From Streptococcus infantis SPAR10 (GTDB taxonomy: Bacteria; Bacillota; Bacilli; Lactobacillales; Streptococcaceae): a DNA stretch of 64,000 nt. Every line of letters starts with the position of its first letter. Positions within the stretch are counted from its first letter, which is position 1. This document shows, in pieces, positions 1 to 10,645 of this stretch. The translations under genes and the position numbers were made by a program. Where the stretch lies: contig NZ_ALCH01000005.1 of assembly GCF_000279535.1 (NCBI RefSeq), positions 62,001-126,000 of the forward strand, written 5' to 3'. Under the pieces are notes generated by a model, which was not told the DNA's origin, ran no database searches, and saw nothing but the letters and a program-made list of their open reading frames with translations.

Positions 1-123
1 AATACTCTACCTGTGGCCCTTTTGGATATGAAAGATCCAAATGGCGTTATCAAAGCGCAAATAGGAGTAGCTATTGTCATGATTATCATACATGTATTTC
101 TGATGTACTTTTTGGCATTTTAG
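1..123 (+). CDS. DUF979-like membrane protein, C-terminal end (partial)
   Basis: Only the last 40 codons are in the window, in the frame that starts at base 1 and stops with TAG at 121-123. The tail is very hydrophobic (one membrane helix, ending LMYFLAF), which fits the last transmembrane segment of an integral membrane protein. It stops 13 bp before pcp with no terminator between, so the two are likely co-transcribed. In streptococci the gene directly upstream of pcp is usually a DUF979 permease-like protein. The family name is inferred from that context, not from a domain visible here. Confidence 0.55.
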   Translation, partial: NTLPVALLDMKDPNGVIKAQIGVAIVMIIIHVFLMYFLAF

Positions 124-136
124 TAAAGGAAATAAA

Positions 137-781
137 ATGAGAATATTAGTTACAGGATTTGATCCTTTTGGTGGTGAAAAAGTCAATCCAGCTCTAGAAG
201 CAGTTAAATCATTACCGTCTGTAATTCATGGAGCTGAGATACGCTGGGTAGAGATTCCAACAGTCTTTTATAAATCAGCAGAGGTTTTAGAAGCAGAAAT
301 AAATCGATACCATCCAGATGTTGTGCTTTGTATCGGACAAGCAGGAGGAAGAGCGAGTTTAACTCCTGAGAGAGTTGCTATCAATCAAGATGATGCTAGA
401 ATTCCAGATAACCAAAGAAATCAACCGATTGACACTCCAATTCGCCTAGATGGAGAAGCTGCCTACTTTAGCACACTCCCTATCAAAGCAATGGTACAAG
501 CCATAAAAGAAGAAGGGCTACCTGCTTCAGTATCCAATTCAGCTGGAACCTTTGTTTGCAATCATCTAATGTATCAGGCTCTCTACTTAGCGGATAAGAA
601 ATTTCCTAATATGAGAGCAGGCTTTATGCATATTCCCTATATGACAGAACAAGTGGTAAATAAGCCTAATACTGCATCCATGTGCTTAAGAGATATTGTC
701 CGAGGTATCGAAGTTGCTATTGGTGCTATCGTAGACCATAAAGATAAAGATTTGAAATTAGTCGGAGGGGCGACTCACTAA
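137..781 (+). CDS. pcp: Pyroglutamyl-peptidase I (pyrrolidone-carboxylate peptidase)
   Basis: Cytoplasmic cysteine peptidase (family C15) that removes N-terminal pyroglutamate from peptides. The 214-residue length matches the family. The N-terminal signature [14 protein letters not shown] is present. The catalytic triad can be placed: Glu78 in [11 protein letters not shown], Cys141 in [10 protein letters not shown] and His165 in AGFMHIPYM. The start is supported by AAGGAA nine bases upstream. It follows a membrane protein gene by 13 bp and is closed by a strong hairpin terminator at 815-852. The pair suggests uptake or turnover of pyroglutamyl compounds, which is inference. Confidence 0.96.
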   Translation: MRILVTGFDPFGGEKVNPALEAVKSLPSVIHGAEIRWVEIPTVFYKSAEVLEAEINRYHPDVVLCIGQAGGRASLTPERVAINQDDARIPDNQRNQPIDTPIRLDGEAAYFSTLPIKAMVQAIKEEGLPASVSNSAGTFVCNHLMYQALYLADKKFPNMRAGFMHIPYMTEQVVNKPNTASMCLRDIVRGIEVAIGAIVDHKDKDLKLVGGATH

Positions 782-814
782 TGATTCAATTTTCAAATTA
801 AAAAATATTCCTTA

Positions 815-852
815 AACTCTCTATCAAGATTAGCTTGATAGAGAGTTTTTTC
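815..852 (+). terminator. Rho-independent terminator after pcp
   Basis: A perfect 14-bp stem (815-828 with 834-847), loop ATTAG, followed by a T run. It ends the DUF979-pcp unit. Confidence 0.9.
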
Positions 853-881
853 TTGCTAGATTAGGGATTTTCTTGTAAAAT
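853..881 (+). promoter_or_regulatory. Promoter of the DUF2969 gene
   Basis: TTGCTA at 853-858, 17-bp spacer, TAAAAT at 876-881, lying directly behind the pcp terminator and 24 bp before the ATG at 906. Confidence 0.6.
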
Positions 882-905
882 AGAAAAAGTGAAAAGAGGT
901 ATGGT

Positions 906-1136
906 ATGAGCAAAAAAGATAAAAAAATTGAGATTCAATTATCAGATGCTAAAGTAGCAGTTGGAAAAGATAAGTACGCTGGTTACACATTAACAATTGG
1001 TAAAAAGTTAATCGGTGAAATTGCCGAACTAGATGACCAATTTGCAATCATAAAGAATGGAAATGTCGATAGTTTTTACAAAAATCTTGAAAAAGCTGTG
1101 GAAATATTGATTGAGAACTATAATTTAGCAAAATAA
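906..1136 (+). CDS. Small cytoplasmic protein, DUF2969 family
   Basis: A 76-residue, lysine-rich protein with no signal peptide or membrane segment. It reads as a short beta-rich core (YAGYTLTIGKKLIGEIAELDDQ) followed by a C-terminal helix. It resembles the streptococcal DUF2969 family, whose function is unknown. The start ATG follows an AGAGGT ribosome site closely. It has its own promoter and stands alone upstream of two tRNA genes. I cannot assign a role. The family name is from recognition of the sequence pattern and could be checked by a profile search. Confidence 0.8.
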   Translation: MSKKDKKIEIQLSDAKVAVGKDKYAGYTLTIGKKLIGEIAELDDQFAIIKNGNVDSFYKNLEKAVEILIENYNLAK

Positions 1137-1139
1137 TGC

Positions 1140-1168
1140 TTGTTTTTTGCAAATTTTCATGATATAAT
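1140..1168 (+). promoter_or_regulatory. tRNA-Tyr/tRNA-Gln promoter
   Basis: TTGTTT at 1140-1145, 17-bp spacer and a consensus TATAAT at 1163-1168, 17 bp before the first tRNA. Confidence 0.75.
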
Positions 1169-1185
1169 AGTTTTCGTTGATTGTC

Positions 1186-1266
1186 GGAGAGATAGCGAAG
1201 AGGCTAAACGCGGCGGACTGTAAATCCGCTCCTTCGGGTTCGGGGGTTCGAATCCCTCTCTCTCCA
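1186..1266 (+). tRNA. tRNA-Tyr (GTA)
   Basis: An 81-nt class II tRNA with a long variable arm (CGCTCCTTCGGGTTCG region). The acceptor stem GGAGAGA pairs with TCTCTCC, the T-loop reads GGTTCGAAT and the anticodon GTA is at 1220-1222. CCA is not fully encoded. Confidence 0.95.
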
Positions 1267-1275
1267 TATCATCAA

Positions 1276-1347
1276 TGGGGTATAGCCAAGCGGTAAGGCA
1301 AGGGACTTTGACTCCCTCATGCGTTGGTTCGAATCCAGCTACCCCAG
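1276..1347 (+). tRNA. tRNA-Gln (TTG)
   Basis: A 72-nt cloverleaf with acceptor stem TGGGGTA/TACCCCA, T-loop GGTTCGAAT and anticodon TTG at 1308-1310. It lies 9 bp after tRNA-Tyr and shares its promoter. CCA is not encoded. Confidence 0.95.
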
Positions 1348-1402
1348 TTCTTAGGTAATAAATTCAAGATAAAAAGAAAAATATCTTAGGGTATTTTATT
1401 TT

Positions 1403-1507
1403 TATAATTGAAGGACGTTCGAGATGTTCATGTCGTTGCGGGTGCTTAGGAAAAAAATTATAAGTATGTCAAGTTAAAAAAGACTTGATTGTTGGAGGAT
1501 TTTTTAG
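1403..1507 (+). promoter_or_regulatory. rpsA promoter -10 and 5' leader
   Basis: TATAAT at 1403-1408 lacks a convincing -35. The following ~95-nt leader holds a relatively GC-rich block (1413-1449) containing CGAGATG and CATGTCG, which pair with one mismatch, then AT-rich sequence and the ribosome site TTGGAGGA. Ribosomal protein S1 genes are often autoregulated, so this block may be a regulatory element. That is inference. Confidence 0.4.
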
Positions 1508-2710
1508 ATGAATGAATTTGAAGATTTGCTAAATAGCGTTAGCCAAGTTGAACCTGGTGATGTTGTTAGTGCTGAAGTATTGACAGTTGATGCTAATCAA
1601 GCTAACGTTGCAATCTCTGGAACTGGTGTTGAAGGTGTCTTGACTCTTCGCGAATTGACAAACGATCGCGATGCAGATATCAATGACTTTGTAAAAGTAG
1701 GTGAAGTATTTGATGTTCTTGTACTTCGTCAAGTAGTTGGTAAAGATACTGATACAGTAACATACCTTGTATCTAAAAAACGCCTTGAAGCTCGCAAAGC
1801 ATGGGACAAACTTGTAGGACGCGAAGAAGAAGTTGTTACAGTTAAAGGAACTCGCGCTGTTAAAGGTGGACTTTCAGTAGAATTTGAAGGTTTGCGTGGA
1901 TTTATCCCAGCTTCAATGTTGGATACTCGTTTCGTACGTAACACTGAGCGTTTTGTAGGTCAAGAATTTGAAGCTAAAATCAAAGAAGTTGACCCTAAAG
2001 AAAACCGCTTCATCCTTTCACGTCGTGAAGTTGTAGAAGCAGCTACTGCAGCAGCTCGTGCTGAAGTATTCGGTAAATTGGCTGCTGGTGATGTAGTAAC
2101 TGGTAAAGTTGCTCGTATCACAAGCTTCGGTGCTTTCATCGACCTTGGTGGTGTTGATGGATTGGTTCACTTGACTGAATTGTCACACGAACGTAACGTT
2201 TCACCAAAATCAGTTGTAACTGTTGGTGAAGAAGTTGAAGTTAAAATCCTTGACCTTAACGAAGAAGAAGGACGTGTATCACTTTCACTTAAAGCAACAA
2301 CACCTGGACCATGGGATGGCGTTGAGCAAAAATTGGCTAAAGGTGACGTTGTAGAAGGTACGGTTAAACGTTTGACTGACTTCGGTGCATTTGTTGAAGT
2401 ATTGCCAGGTATCGATGGACTTGTTCACGTATCACAAATTTCACACAAACGTATTGAAAATCCAAAAGAAGCTCTTACAGTTGGTCAAGAAGTTACTGTT
2501 AAAGTTCTTGATGTTAATGCTGATGCAGAACGTGTATCACTTTCTATCAAAGCTCTTGAAGAACGTCCAGCTCAAGAAGAAGGACAAAACGAAGAAAAAC
2601 GTGCTCCACGTCCACGTCGTCCAAAACGTCAAGAAAAACGTGACTTTGAACTTCCTGAAACTCAAACAGGATTCTCAATGGCTGACTTGTTCGGAGACAT
2701 CGAACTTTAA
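1508..2710 (+). CDS. rpsA: Ribosomal protein S1 (four S1 domains)
   Basis: RNA-binding protein of the 30S subunit that helps load mRNA. The 400 residues contain four S1 (OB-fold) repeats at about 15-90, 108-173, 193-262 and 275-346. Repeats 3 and 4 show the classic pattern GxVxRxTxFGAFVxLxxGxDGLVHxSxxS. This short four-repeat form is typical of Firmicutes, compared with six repeats in E. coli. The C-terminal tail is mixed charge (RAPRPRRPKRQEKR) and ends in MADLFGDIEL. Codon use is that of a highly expressed gene. The start follows TTGGAGGA. A hairpin terminator follows at 2729. Confidence 0.96.
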   Translation: MNEFEDLLNSVSQVEPGDVVSAEVLTVDANQANVAISGTGVEGVLTLRELTNDRDADINDFVKVGEVFDVLVLRQVVGKDTDTVTYLVSKKRLEARKAWDKLVGREEEVVTVKGTRAVKGGLSVEFEGLRGFIPASMLDTRFVRNTERFVGQEFEAKIKEVDPKENRFILSRREVVEAATAAARAEVFGKLAAGDVVTGKVARITSFGAFIDLGGVDGLVHLTELSHERNVSPKSVVTVGEEVEVKILDLNEEEGRVSLSLKATTPGPWDGVEQKLAKGDVVEGTVKRLTDFGAFVEVLPGIDGLVHVSQISHKRIENPKEALTVGQEVTVKVLDVNADAERVSLSIKALEERPAQEEGQNEEKRAPRPRRPKRQEKRDFELPETQTGFSMADLFGDIEL

Positions 2711-2728
2711 TCAATCAGAACTAATTAT

Positions 2729-2766
2729 AAATCCTTTGTTGTAAAACAAGGGATTTTTCTTTTTTC
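2729..2766 (+). terminator. Terminator after rpsA
   Basis: A 12-bp stem (2729-2740 with 2745-2756, one G-T pair), loop GTAA, then T-rich tail. Confidence 0.88.
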
Positions 2767-2779
2767 AACTAGTATTTTT

Positions 2780-2788
2780 TGATATAAT
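2780..2788 (+). promoter_or_regulatory. Promoter -10 of msrC, predicting a leaderless transcript
   Basis: TATAAT at 2783-2788 is followed by six bases (GGACTT) and then the ATG at 2795. With the usual six-base gap between -10 and +1, transcription would begin at the A of the start codon. No ribosome site fits in between. Confidence 0.6.
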
Positions 2789-2794
2789 GGACTT

Positions 2795-3292
2795 ATGTTA
2801 CATTCCGAAAAAGAATCAATTTACCAAATTGTAAATGAACAACTCTCTAGTCTTTTAGAAGGTGAGACCAATGTGTTGGCTAATCTATCAAATGCTAGTG
2901 CTCTCTTAAAAATGAACTTTCCTCGTACTGTCTTTGCAGGTTTCTATTTATATGACGGAAATGAGCTTATTTTAGGCCCTTTTCAGGGTGGAGTCTCATG
3001 TGTTAGAATCGCTCTCGGAAAAGGAGTTTGTGGTGAGTCAGCGGCTAGCCGTCAAACAGTTATCGTTGGTGATGTCAAGACTTATCCAAATTATATTTCT
3101 TGTGATAGTAGTGCTCGTAGCGAAATCGTACTTCCAATGGTAAAAAATGGACAGCTTTTGGGTGTATTAGATTTGGACTCATCTCATGTTGATGATTATG
3201 ATTATATAGACCAACAGTATTTAGAAGAGTTTGTGTCCATTTTACTAGATAAGTCAGAATGGAAATTTTCAATGTTTGAGGAGAAAGCATAA
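2795..3292 (+). CDS. msrC: Free methionine-(R)-sulfoxide reductase (GAF domain)
   Basis: A 165-residue single-GAF-domain protein. The three cysteines diagnostic of free Met-R-SO reductases are Cys69 (GGVSC), Cys79 (GKGVCG) and Cys103 (YISCDS). Their spacing of 10 and 24 is the same as in the E. coli enzyme (84/94/118). It reduces free methionine-R-sulfoxide and so protects against oxidants such as the H2O2 streptococci make. The start fits the family alignment ([15 protein letters not shown] near residues 24-38). The stop TAA overlaps the dnaX ATG by one base, so the two genes are coupled. The mRNA is probably leaderless. Confidence 0.9.
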   Translation: MLHSEKESIYQIVNEQLSSLLEGETNVLANLSNASALLKMNFPRTVFAGFYLYDGNELILGPFQGGVSCVRIALGKGVCGESAASRQTVIVGDVKTYPNYISCDSSARSEIVLPMVKNGQLLGVLDLDSSHVDDYDYIDQQYLEEFVSILLDKSEWKFSMFEEKA

Positions 3293-4956
3293 TGTATCAG
3301 GCGCTTTATCGAAAATATAGAAGTCAAAATTTTTCACAGTTAGTGGGCCAGGAAGTTGTTGCTAGAACCCTTAAACAGGCTGTGGAACAGGATAAGATTA
3401 GTCACGCCTACCTCTTTTCAGGGCCTCGTGGAACTGGTAAGACTAGTGTGGCTAAGATTTTTGCTAAGGCTATGAACTGCCCTAATCAAGTAGGGGGAGA
3501 ACCTTGTAATAACTGTTATATCTGTCAAGCTGTTACGGATGGAAGTTTAGAAGACGTTATCGAAATGGATGCTGCTTCTAATAATGGGGTTGATGAAATT
3601 CGTGATATTCGTGATAAATCAACTTATGCTCCAAGTATAGCTCAGTATAAGGTTTATATCATTGATGAGGTTCATATGCTTTCGACTGGTGCCTTTAATG
3701 CTCTTTTGAAAACACTGGAAGAACCAACTCCAAATGTAGTCTTTATTTTGGCAACGACTGAGCTTCATAAAATTCCTGCAACTATTTTGTCTCGTGTTCA
3801 ACGATTTGAGTTCAAGTCCATTAAGACTCAGGATATTCGAGATCATATCTTCCAGATTTTAGAAAAAGAAGGGATTGATTACGAAACAGAAGCTGTTGAA
3901 ATTATTGCTCGCCGAGCTGAGGGTGGTATGCGGGATGCCTTGTCAATTCTAGACCAGGCATTAAGCTTAACCCAAGAAGCAACATTGACAACTGCAGTCT
4001 CAGAAGAAATCACTGGTACCATTAGTTTAAGTGCCTTGGATCATTACGTAGCTGCTTTAGCTCAGAAGGATGTACCAGGAGCCCTTCAAAATCTTGATTT
4101 GATTTTTGAGAATGGAAAGAGCATGACACGTTTTGTAGTCGATTTGCTGCAATATCTACGTGATATCTTAATTGTCCAAGCAGGCGGAGAAAATACACAT
4201 CATAGTGATGCATTTGAGAAAAACTTAGCTCTTCCGCAGGATGTCTTGTTTGAGATGATTAGTCTTGCTACTAAAAGTCTAGCTGATATTAAGGCTAGCC
4301 TACAACCTAAAATTTATGCCGAAATGATGACTATTCGTTTAGCAGAAATTGATTCTCAACCAGAACTTTCAAGTGAGGTGGCTGAGGAATTGTCTTCTCT
4401 TCGAGAAGAAGTTGTACGATTGAAACAAGCTCTTGCCAATGTTGGTTCTAATCCCAAACAAACTGTTTCTACACCAAGTCGTCCGACTAACAGTAAGTCA
4501 ATCTATCGTGTAGACCGAAATAAGGTGCAGTCTATTCTTCAAGAAGCAGTAGAAAATCCAGACTTGGCCCGTCAAAACTTAATCCGTCTTCAGAATGCTT
4601 GGGGAGAAGTCATTGAAAGCTTATCAGGGCCAGATAAGGCACTCTTGGCTGGTTCTAAACCAGTTGCTGCTAATGAACATCATGCGATTTTGGCTTTTGA
4701 ATCTAACTTCAATGCTGGTCAAACCATGAAACGAGACAATCTTAACACCATGTTTGGCAATATTCTTAGTCGTGCTGCTGGATTTTCTCCAGAGATTCTT
4801 GCTATTTCTATGGATGAATGGAAGGAAGTTCGAGCTGCATTTTCAAGCAGAGCTAAAGGTTCTCAAGAACAGATCAATAAGGAAGAACCCGAAGAATCCA
4901 TACTTCCTCAAGGCTTTGAATTTTTAGCAGATAAAGTGACCATAGCAGAAGACTAA
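3292..4956 (+). CDS. dnaX: DNA polymerase III subunit gamma/tau
   Basis: Clamp-loader ATPase subunit of the replicative polymerase. Of 554 residues, the N-terminal AAA+ module carries the Walker A GPRGTGKTS near residue 45, zinc-finger cysteines in CPNQVGGEPCNNCYIC, the Walker B region IIDEVHMLS and the sensor segment EMDAASNNGVDEIRDI. A lower-conservation linker with a coiled-coil-like stretch (about 360-385) leads to a C-terminal tau-like domain. I see no A_AAA_AAG slippery site in this gene, so a frameshift-made gamma form is not predicted. It is translationally coupled to the upstream reductase. Confidence 0.95.
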   Translation: MYQALYRKYRSQNFSQLVGQEVVARTLKQAVEQDKISHAYLFSGPRGTGKTSVAKIFAKAMNCPNQVGGEPCNNCYICQAVTDGSLEDVIEMDAASNNGVDEIRDIRDKSTYAPSIAQYKVYIIDEVHMLSTGAFNALLKTLEEPTPNVVFILATTELHKIPATILSRVQRFEFKSIKTQDIRDHIFQILEKEGIDYETEAVEIIARRAEGGMRDALSILDQALSLTQEATLTTAVSEEITGTISLSALDHYVAALAQKDVPGALQNLDLIFENGKSMTRFVVDLLQYLRDILIVQAGGENTHHSDAFEKNLALPQDVLFEMISLATKSLADIKASLQPKIYAEMMTIRLAEIDSQPELSSEVAEELSSLREEVVRLKQALANVGSNPKQTVSTPSRPTNSKSIYRVDRNKVQSILQEAVENPDLARQNLIRLQNAWGEVIESLSGPDKALLAGSKPVAANEHHAILAFESNFNAGQTMKRDNLNTMFGNILSRAAGFSPEILAISMDEWKEVRAAFSSRAKGSQEQINKEEPEESILPQGFEFLADKVTIAED

Positions 4957-4978
4957 TAGGAAGTTGTGGTAAAAGACT

Positions 4979-5173
4979 ATGAACAGACAACAATTTATTA
5001 TCATGGCCTTATTTACTGCTGCTGAGACTTATTTCTTTAATGAATCCATCATGGAGCAACGGTATATCGTGGCCTTGCTTTGGGCTATTTTGATCCTGAG
5101 AAATTTTCGCGTGAGCTATATCATGGGTAAAATTGTGAGCGCTATAGATGATCATTTTCAAGGGAAGAAGTAG
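4979..5173 (+). CDS. Small membrane protein, DUF3272-like
   Basis: A 64-residue protein with one or two hydrophobic segments (about 6-20 and 29-43) and a charged C-terminus ending HFQGKK. It starts 22 bp after dnaX with a GTGGTAAAAG leader and only a weak ribosome site, and likely belongs to the same transcript. It matches what I know of the streptococcal DUF3272 family, whose function is unknown. A terminator follows at 5196. Confidence 0.75.
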   Translation: MNRQQFIIMALFTAAETYFFNESIMEQRYIVALLWAILILRNFRVSYIMGKIVSAIDDHFQGKK

Positions 5174-5195
5174 CTCCTAGCTTCTAGACAAAATC

Positions 5196-5216
5196 AAAGC
5201 CTTTTAGGCTTTTTTT
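5196..5216 (+). terminator. Terminator after the dnaX transcript
   Basis: Stem AAAGCC (5196-5201) with GGCTTT (5207-5212) and a seven-T tail. Confidence 0.8.
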
Positions 5217-5325
5217 GTTATACTATAAAGGTATATTTATTGACATTTTACCGTATTTTCTAAGACTTTAAAAAAGTTGAATTTTAGTGGGTACTGTAAA
5301 AAGGATTGAAAAGAAAGGAACTATC
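5217..5325 (+). promoter_or_regulatory. Region upstream of the suf operon
   Basis: It must contain the suf promoter because a terminator precedes it. A TTGACA stands at 5240-5245, but nothing resembling TATAAT lies 16-18 bp downstream (TAAGAC at 5261 is the nearest). The promoter is therefore weak or needs an activator. The sufC ribosome site GAAAGGAA ends seven bases before the ATG at 5326. Confidence 0.35.
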
Positions 5326-6096
5326 ATGTCAGTATTAGAGATCAAAGATCTTCACGTTGAAATTGAAGGAAAAGAAATTTTAAAAGGAGTCAACCTGACT
5401 CTTAAAACAGGGGAAATTGCAGCTATCATGGGACCAAATGGTACCGGTAAGTCTACTCTTTCAGCTGCAATTATGGGAAACCCGAACTATGAAGTCACTA
5501 AAGGTGAAGTCTTGTTTGACGGTGTAAATATCCTTGAATTGGAAGTGGACGAGCGTGCGCGCATGGGACTTTTCCTTGCTATGCAATACCCATCAGAAAT
5601 TCCTGGAATCACAAATGCTGAGTTTCTTCGTGCAGCCATGAATGCTGGTAAAGAAGATGACGAAAAGATTTCAGTTCGCGAATTTATCACTAAGCTAGAC
5701 GAAAAAATGGAATTGCTCAACATGAAAGAAGAAATGGCTGAGCGTTACCTTAATGAAGGATTCTCTGGTGGTGAGAAAAAACGTAACGAAATTCTTCAAC
5801 TCTTGATGTTGGAACCAACTTTTGCACTCTTAGATGAGATTGACTCTGGTCTTGATATTGATGCCCTTAAAGTTGTCTCTAAAGGTGTGAATGCTATGCG
5901 TGGTGAAGGTTTTGGTGCTATGATCATTACTCACTACCAACGTCTTTTGAACTATATCACACCAGATGTGGTACACGTTATGATGGAAGGTCGTGTTGTT
6001 CTTTCTGGTGGTCCAGAATTAGCTGCACGCTTGGAACGTGAAGGATACGCGAAACTAGCTGAAGAACTTGGCTATGACTACAAGGAAGAATTGTAA
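5326..6096 (+). CDS. sufC: Fe-S cluster assembly ATPase SufC
   Basis: ABC-type ATPase of the SufBCD scaffold that builds Fe-S clusters in the cytoplasm. The 256 residues show Walker A GPNGTGKS (36-43), the SufC form of the signature FSGGEKKR and Walker B LLDEIDSGLD. I chose ATG 5326, with GAAAGGAA ahead of it, over an in-frame GTG at 5287, because SufC proteins begin with MSVLEIKDLH. It is the first gene of sufCDSUB, with short gaps and no internal terminator. Confidence 0.96.
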   Translation: MSVLEIKDLHVEIEGKEILKGVNLTLKTGEIAAIMGPNGTGKSTLSAAIMGNPNYEVTKGEVLFDGVNILELEVDERARMGLFLAMQYPSEIPGITNAEFLRAAMNAGKEDDEKISVREFITKLDEKMELLNMKEEMAERYLNEGFSGGEKKRNEILQLLMLEPTFALLDEIDSGLDIDALKVVSKGVNAMRGEGFGAMIITHYQRLLNYITPDVVHVMMEGRVVLSGGPELAARLEREGYAKLAEELGYDYKEEL

Positions 6097-6123
6097 TTCC
6101 CTCGTATCTTTTAGGAGAAGTAA

Positions 6124-9050
<2,927 letters not shown>

Positions 9051-9107
9051 GACAAGCTTTCTTTGTCTTATAAATCATTAGAAATAAAGAATGAAAGAAA
9101 GGATATT

Positions 9108-10520
9108 ATGGCTGAAGAAAGAGTAGAACCAAAACCAATTGACCTTGGTGAATATAAATTTGGTTTCCATGACGATGTAGAGCCTGTCCTATCGACAGGA
9201 AAAGGATTGAATGAAGATGTCATTCGTGAACTATCAGCAGCTAAGGGAGAACCTGAGTGGATGTTGGAATTCCGTTTGAAATCTTATGAAACCTTCAAAA
9301 AAATGCCTATGCAAACTTGGGGAGCAGACTTGTCAGAGATTGACTTTGATGACTTGATCTACTACCAAAAACCATCTGATAAACCAGCCCGTTCTTGGGA
9401 TGACGTTCCTGAAAAAATCAAAGAAACCTTTGAACGGATTGGGATTCCTGAAGCTGAGCGTGCCTATCTAGCTGGAGCTTCTGCCCAGTATGAATCAGAA
9501 GTGGTTTACCATAACATGAAGGAAGAATTTGAGAAGTTAGGAATTATCTTTACAGATACAGATTCTGCCCTCAAGGAATACCCAGACTTGTTTAAACAAT
9601 ACTTTGCGAAGTTAGTACCGCCGACAGATAACAAGTTGGCTGCCCTCAACTCAGCAGTATGGTCAGGTGGAACCTTTATTTACGTGCCAAAAGGTGTTAA
9701 GGTAGATATTCCACTTCAAACTTATTTCCGTATCAATAACGAAAATACTGGACAGTTTGAACGTACCTTGATCATCGTTGATGAGGGAGCAAGTGTACAC
9801 TACGTAGAAGGATGTACAGCGCCAACTTATTCAAGCAACAGCTTGCACGCTGCTATTGTAGAAATCTTTGCTTTGGACGGAGCTTATATGCGTTATACGA
9901 CTATTCAAAACTGGTCTGACAACGTTTATAACTTGGTAACCAAACGTGCTAAAGCTTTGAAAGATGCGACTGTTGAGTGGATTGATGGAAACTTGGGTGC
10001 CAAAACGACGATGAAATATCCATCTGTTTACCTAGATGGAGAAGGTGCGCGTGGGACTATGCTTTCGATTGCCTTTGCCAATGCAGGGCAACACCAAGAT
10101 ACTGGTGCCAAAATGATCCACAATGCTCCACATACGAGCTCGTCTATTGTCTCTAAATCAATCGCTAAAGGTGGAGGTAAGGTAGACTACCGTGGACAAG
10201 TAACCTTTAATAAAAACTCTAAGAAATCTGTTTCTCACATCGAGTGTGACACCATTATCATGGATGACTTGTCAGCGTCAGATACCATTCCATTTAATGA
10301 AATCCACAACTCGCAAGTTGCACTTGAGCACGAAGCCAAGGTATCTAAGATTTCAGAAGAACAACTCTATTACCTTATGAGTCGTGGCTTGTCAGAGACT
10401 GAAGCAACTGAGATGATTGTCATGGGATTTGTAGAGCCCTTCACCAAAGAACTTCCAATGGAATATGCAGTTGAGCTTAACCGCTTGATTAGCTATGAAA
10501 TGGAAGGGTCAGTTGGATAA
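9108..10520 (+). CDS. sufB: Fe-S cluster assembly protein SufB
   Basis: Scaffold subunit of SufBCD on which clusters are built. The 470 residues include the typical segments [33 protein letters not shown] and [12 protein letters not shown] (conserved Cys/Asp) and the C-terminal [21 protein letters not shown] chose ATG 9108 (AGAAAGGATATT ahead) over a TTG at 9063, because the family begins near [20 protein letters not shown]. It is the last gene of the suf operon, closed by a terminator at 10534. Confidence 0.96.
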   Translation: MAEERVEPKPIDLGEYKFGFHDDVEPVLSTGKGLNEDVIRELSAAKGEPEWMLEFRLKSYETFKKMPMQTWGADLSEIDFDDLIYYQKPSDKPARSWDDVPEKIKETFERIGIPEAERAYLAGASAQYESEVVYHNMKEEFEKLGIIFTDTDSALKEYPDLFKQYFAKLVPPTDNKLAALNSAVWSGGTFIYVPKGVKVDIPLQTYFRINNENTGQFERTLIIVDEGASVHYVEGCTAPTYSSNSLHAAIVEIFALDGAYMRYTTIQNWSDNVYNLVTKRAKALKDATVEWIDGNLGAKTTMKYPSVYLDGEGARGTMLSIAFANAGQHQDTGAKMIHNAPHTSSSIVSKSIAKGGGKVDYRGQVTFNKNSKKSVSHIECDTIIMDDLSASDTIPFNEIHNSQVALEHEAKVSKISEEQLYYLMSRGLSETEATEMIVMGFVEPFTKELPMEYAVELNRLISYEMEGSVG

Positions 10521-10533
10521 TCATTATGAATAA

Positions 10534-10568
10534 AAACTGAGCAAATATTACATTTGTTCAGTTTTTTT
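10534..10568 (+). terminator. Terminator after sufB
   Basis: A 13-bp stem (10534-10546 with 10552-10564, one G-T pair) and T tail. Confidence 0.9.
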
Positions 10569-10587
10569 AGATACAATTTTATAAATA

Positions 10588-10616
10588 TTCACAAAATACA
10601 TTATTTGTGGTAAAAT
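10588..10616 (+). promoter_or_regulatory. Promoter of the amino-acid permease gene
   Basis: TTCACA at 10588-10593, 17-bp spacer and TAAAAT at 10611-10616 preceded by TGG (extended -10). Confidence 0.7.
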
Positions 10617-10645
10617 AAAACAATTATTGTTAGTGGAGATCAAGA

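Noticed and set aside
1729..1944. Antisense open frames in highly biased genes (rpsA, tuf, atpA, gyrA)
   Set aside because: They mirror the codon bias of the sense gene, have no ribosome sites and resemble nothing. I treat them as shadows.
3292..4956. Programmed frameshift in dnaX to make gamma
   Set aside because: I found no run of six A's followed by G in frame. The gene reads as a single tau-like product.
5240..5266. Consensus TTGACA upstream of sufC as a strong promoter
   Set aside because: No TATAAT-like hexamer lies at 16-18 bp spacing, so I only list the region as a weak or unknown promoter.
5287..5325. Upstream GTG as sufC start
   Set aside because: It lacks a ribosome site, and the added residues are not conserved. 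ATG 5326 has GAAAGGAA.
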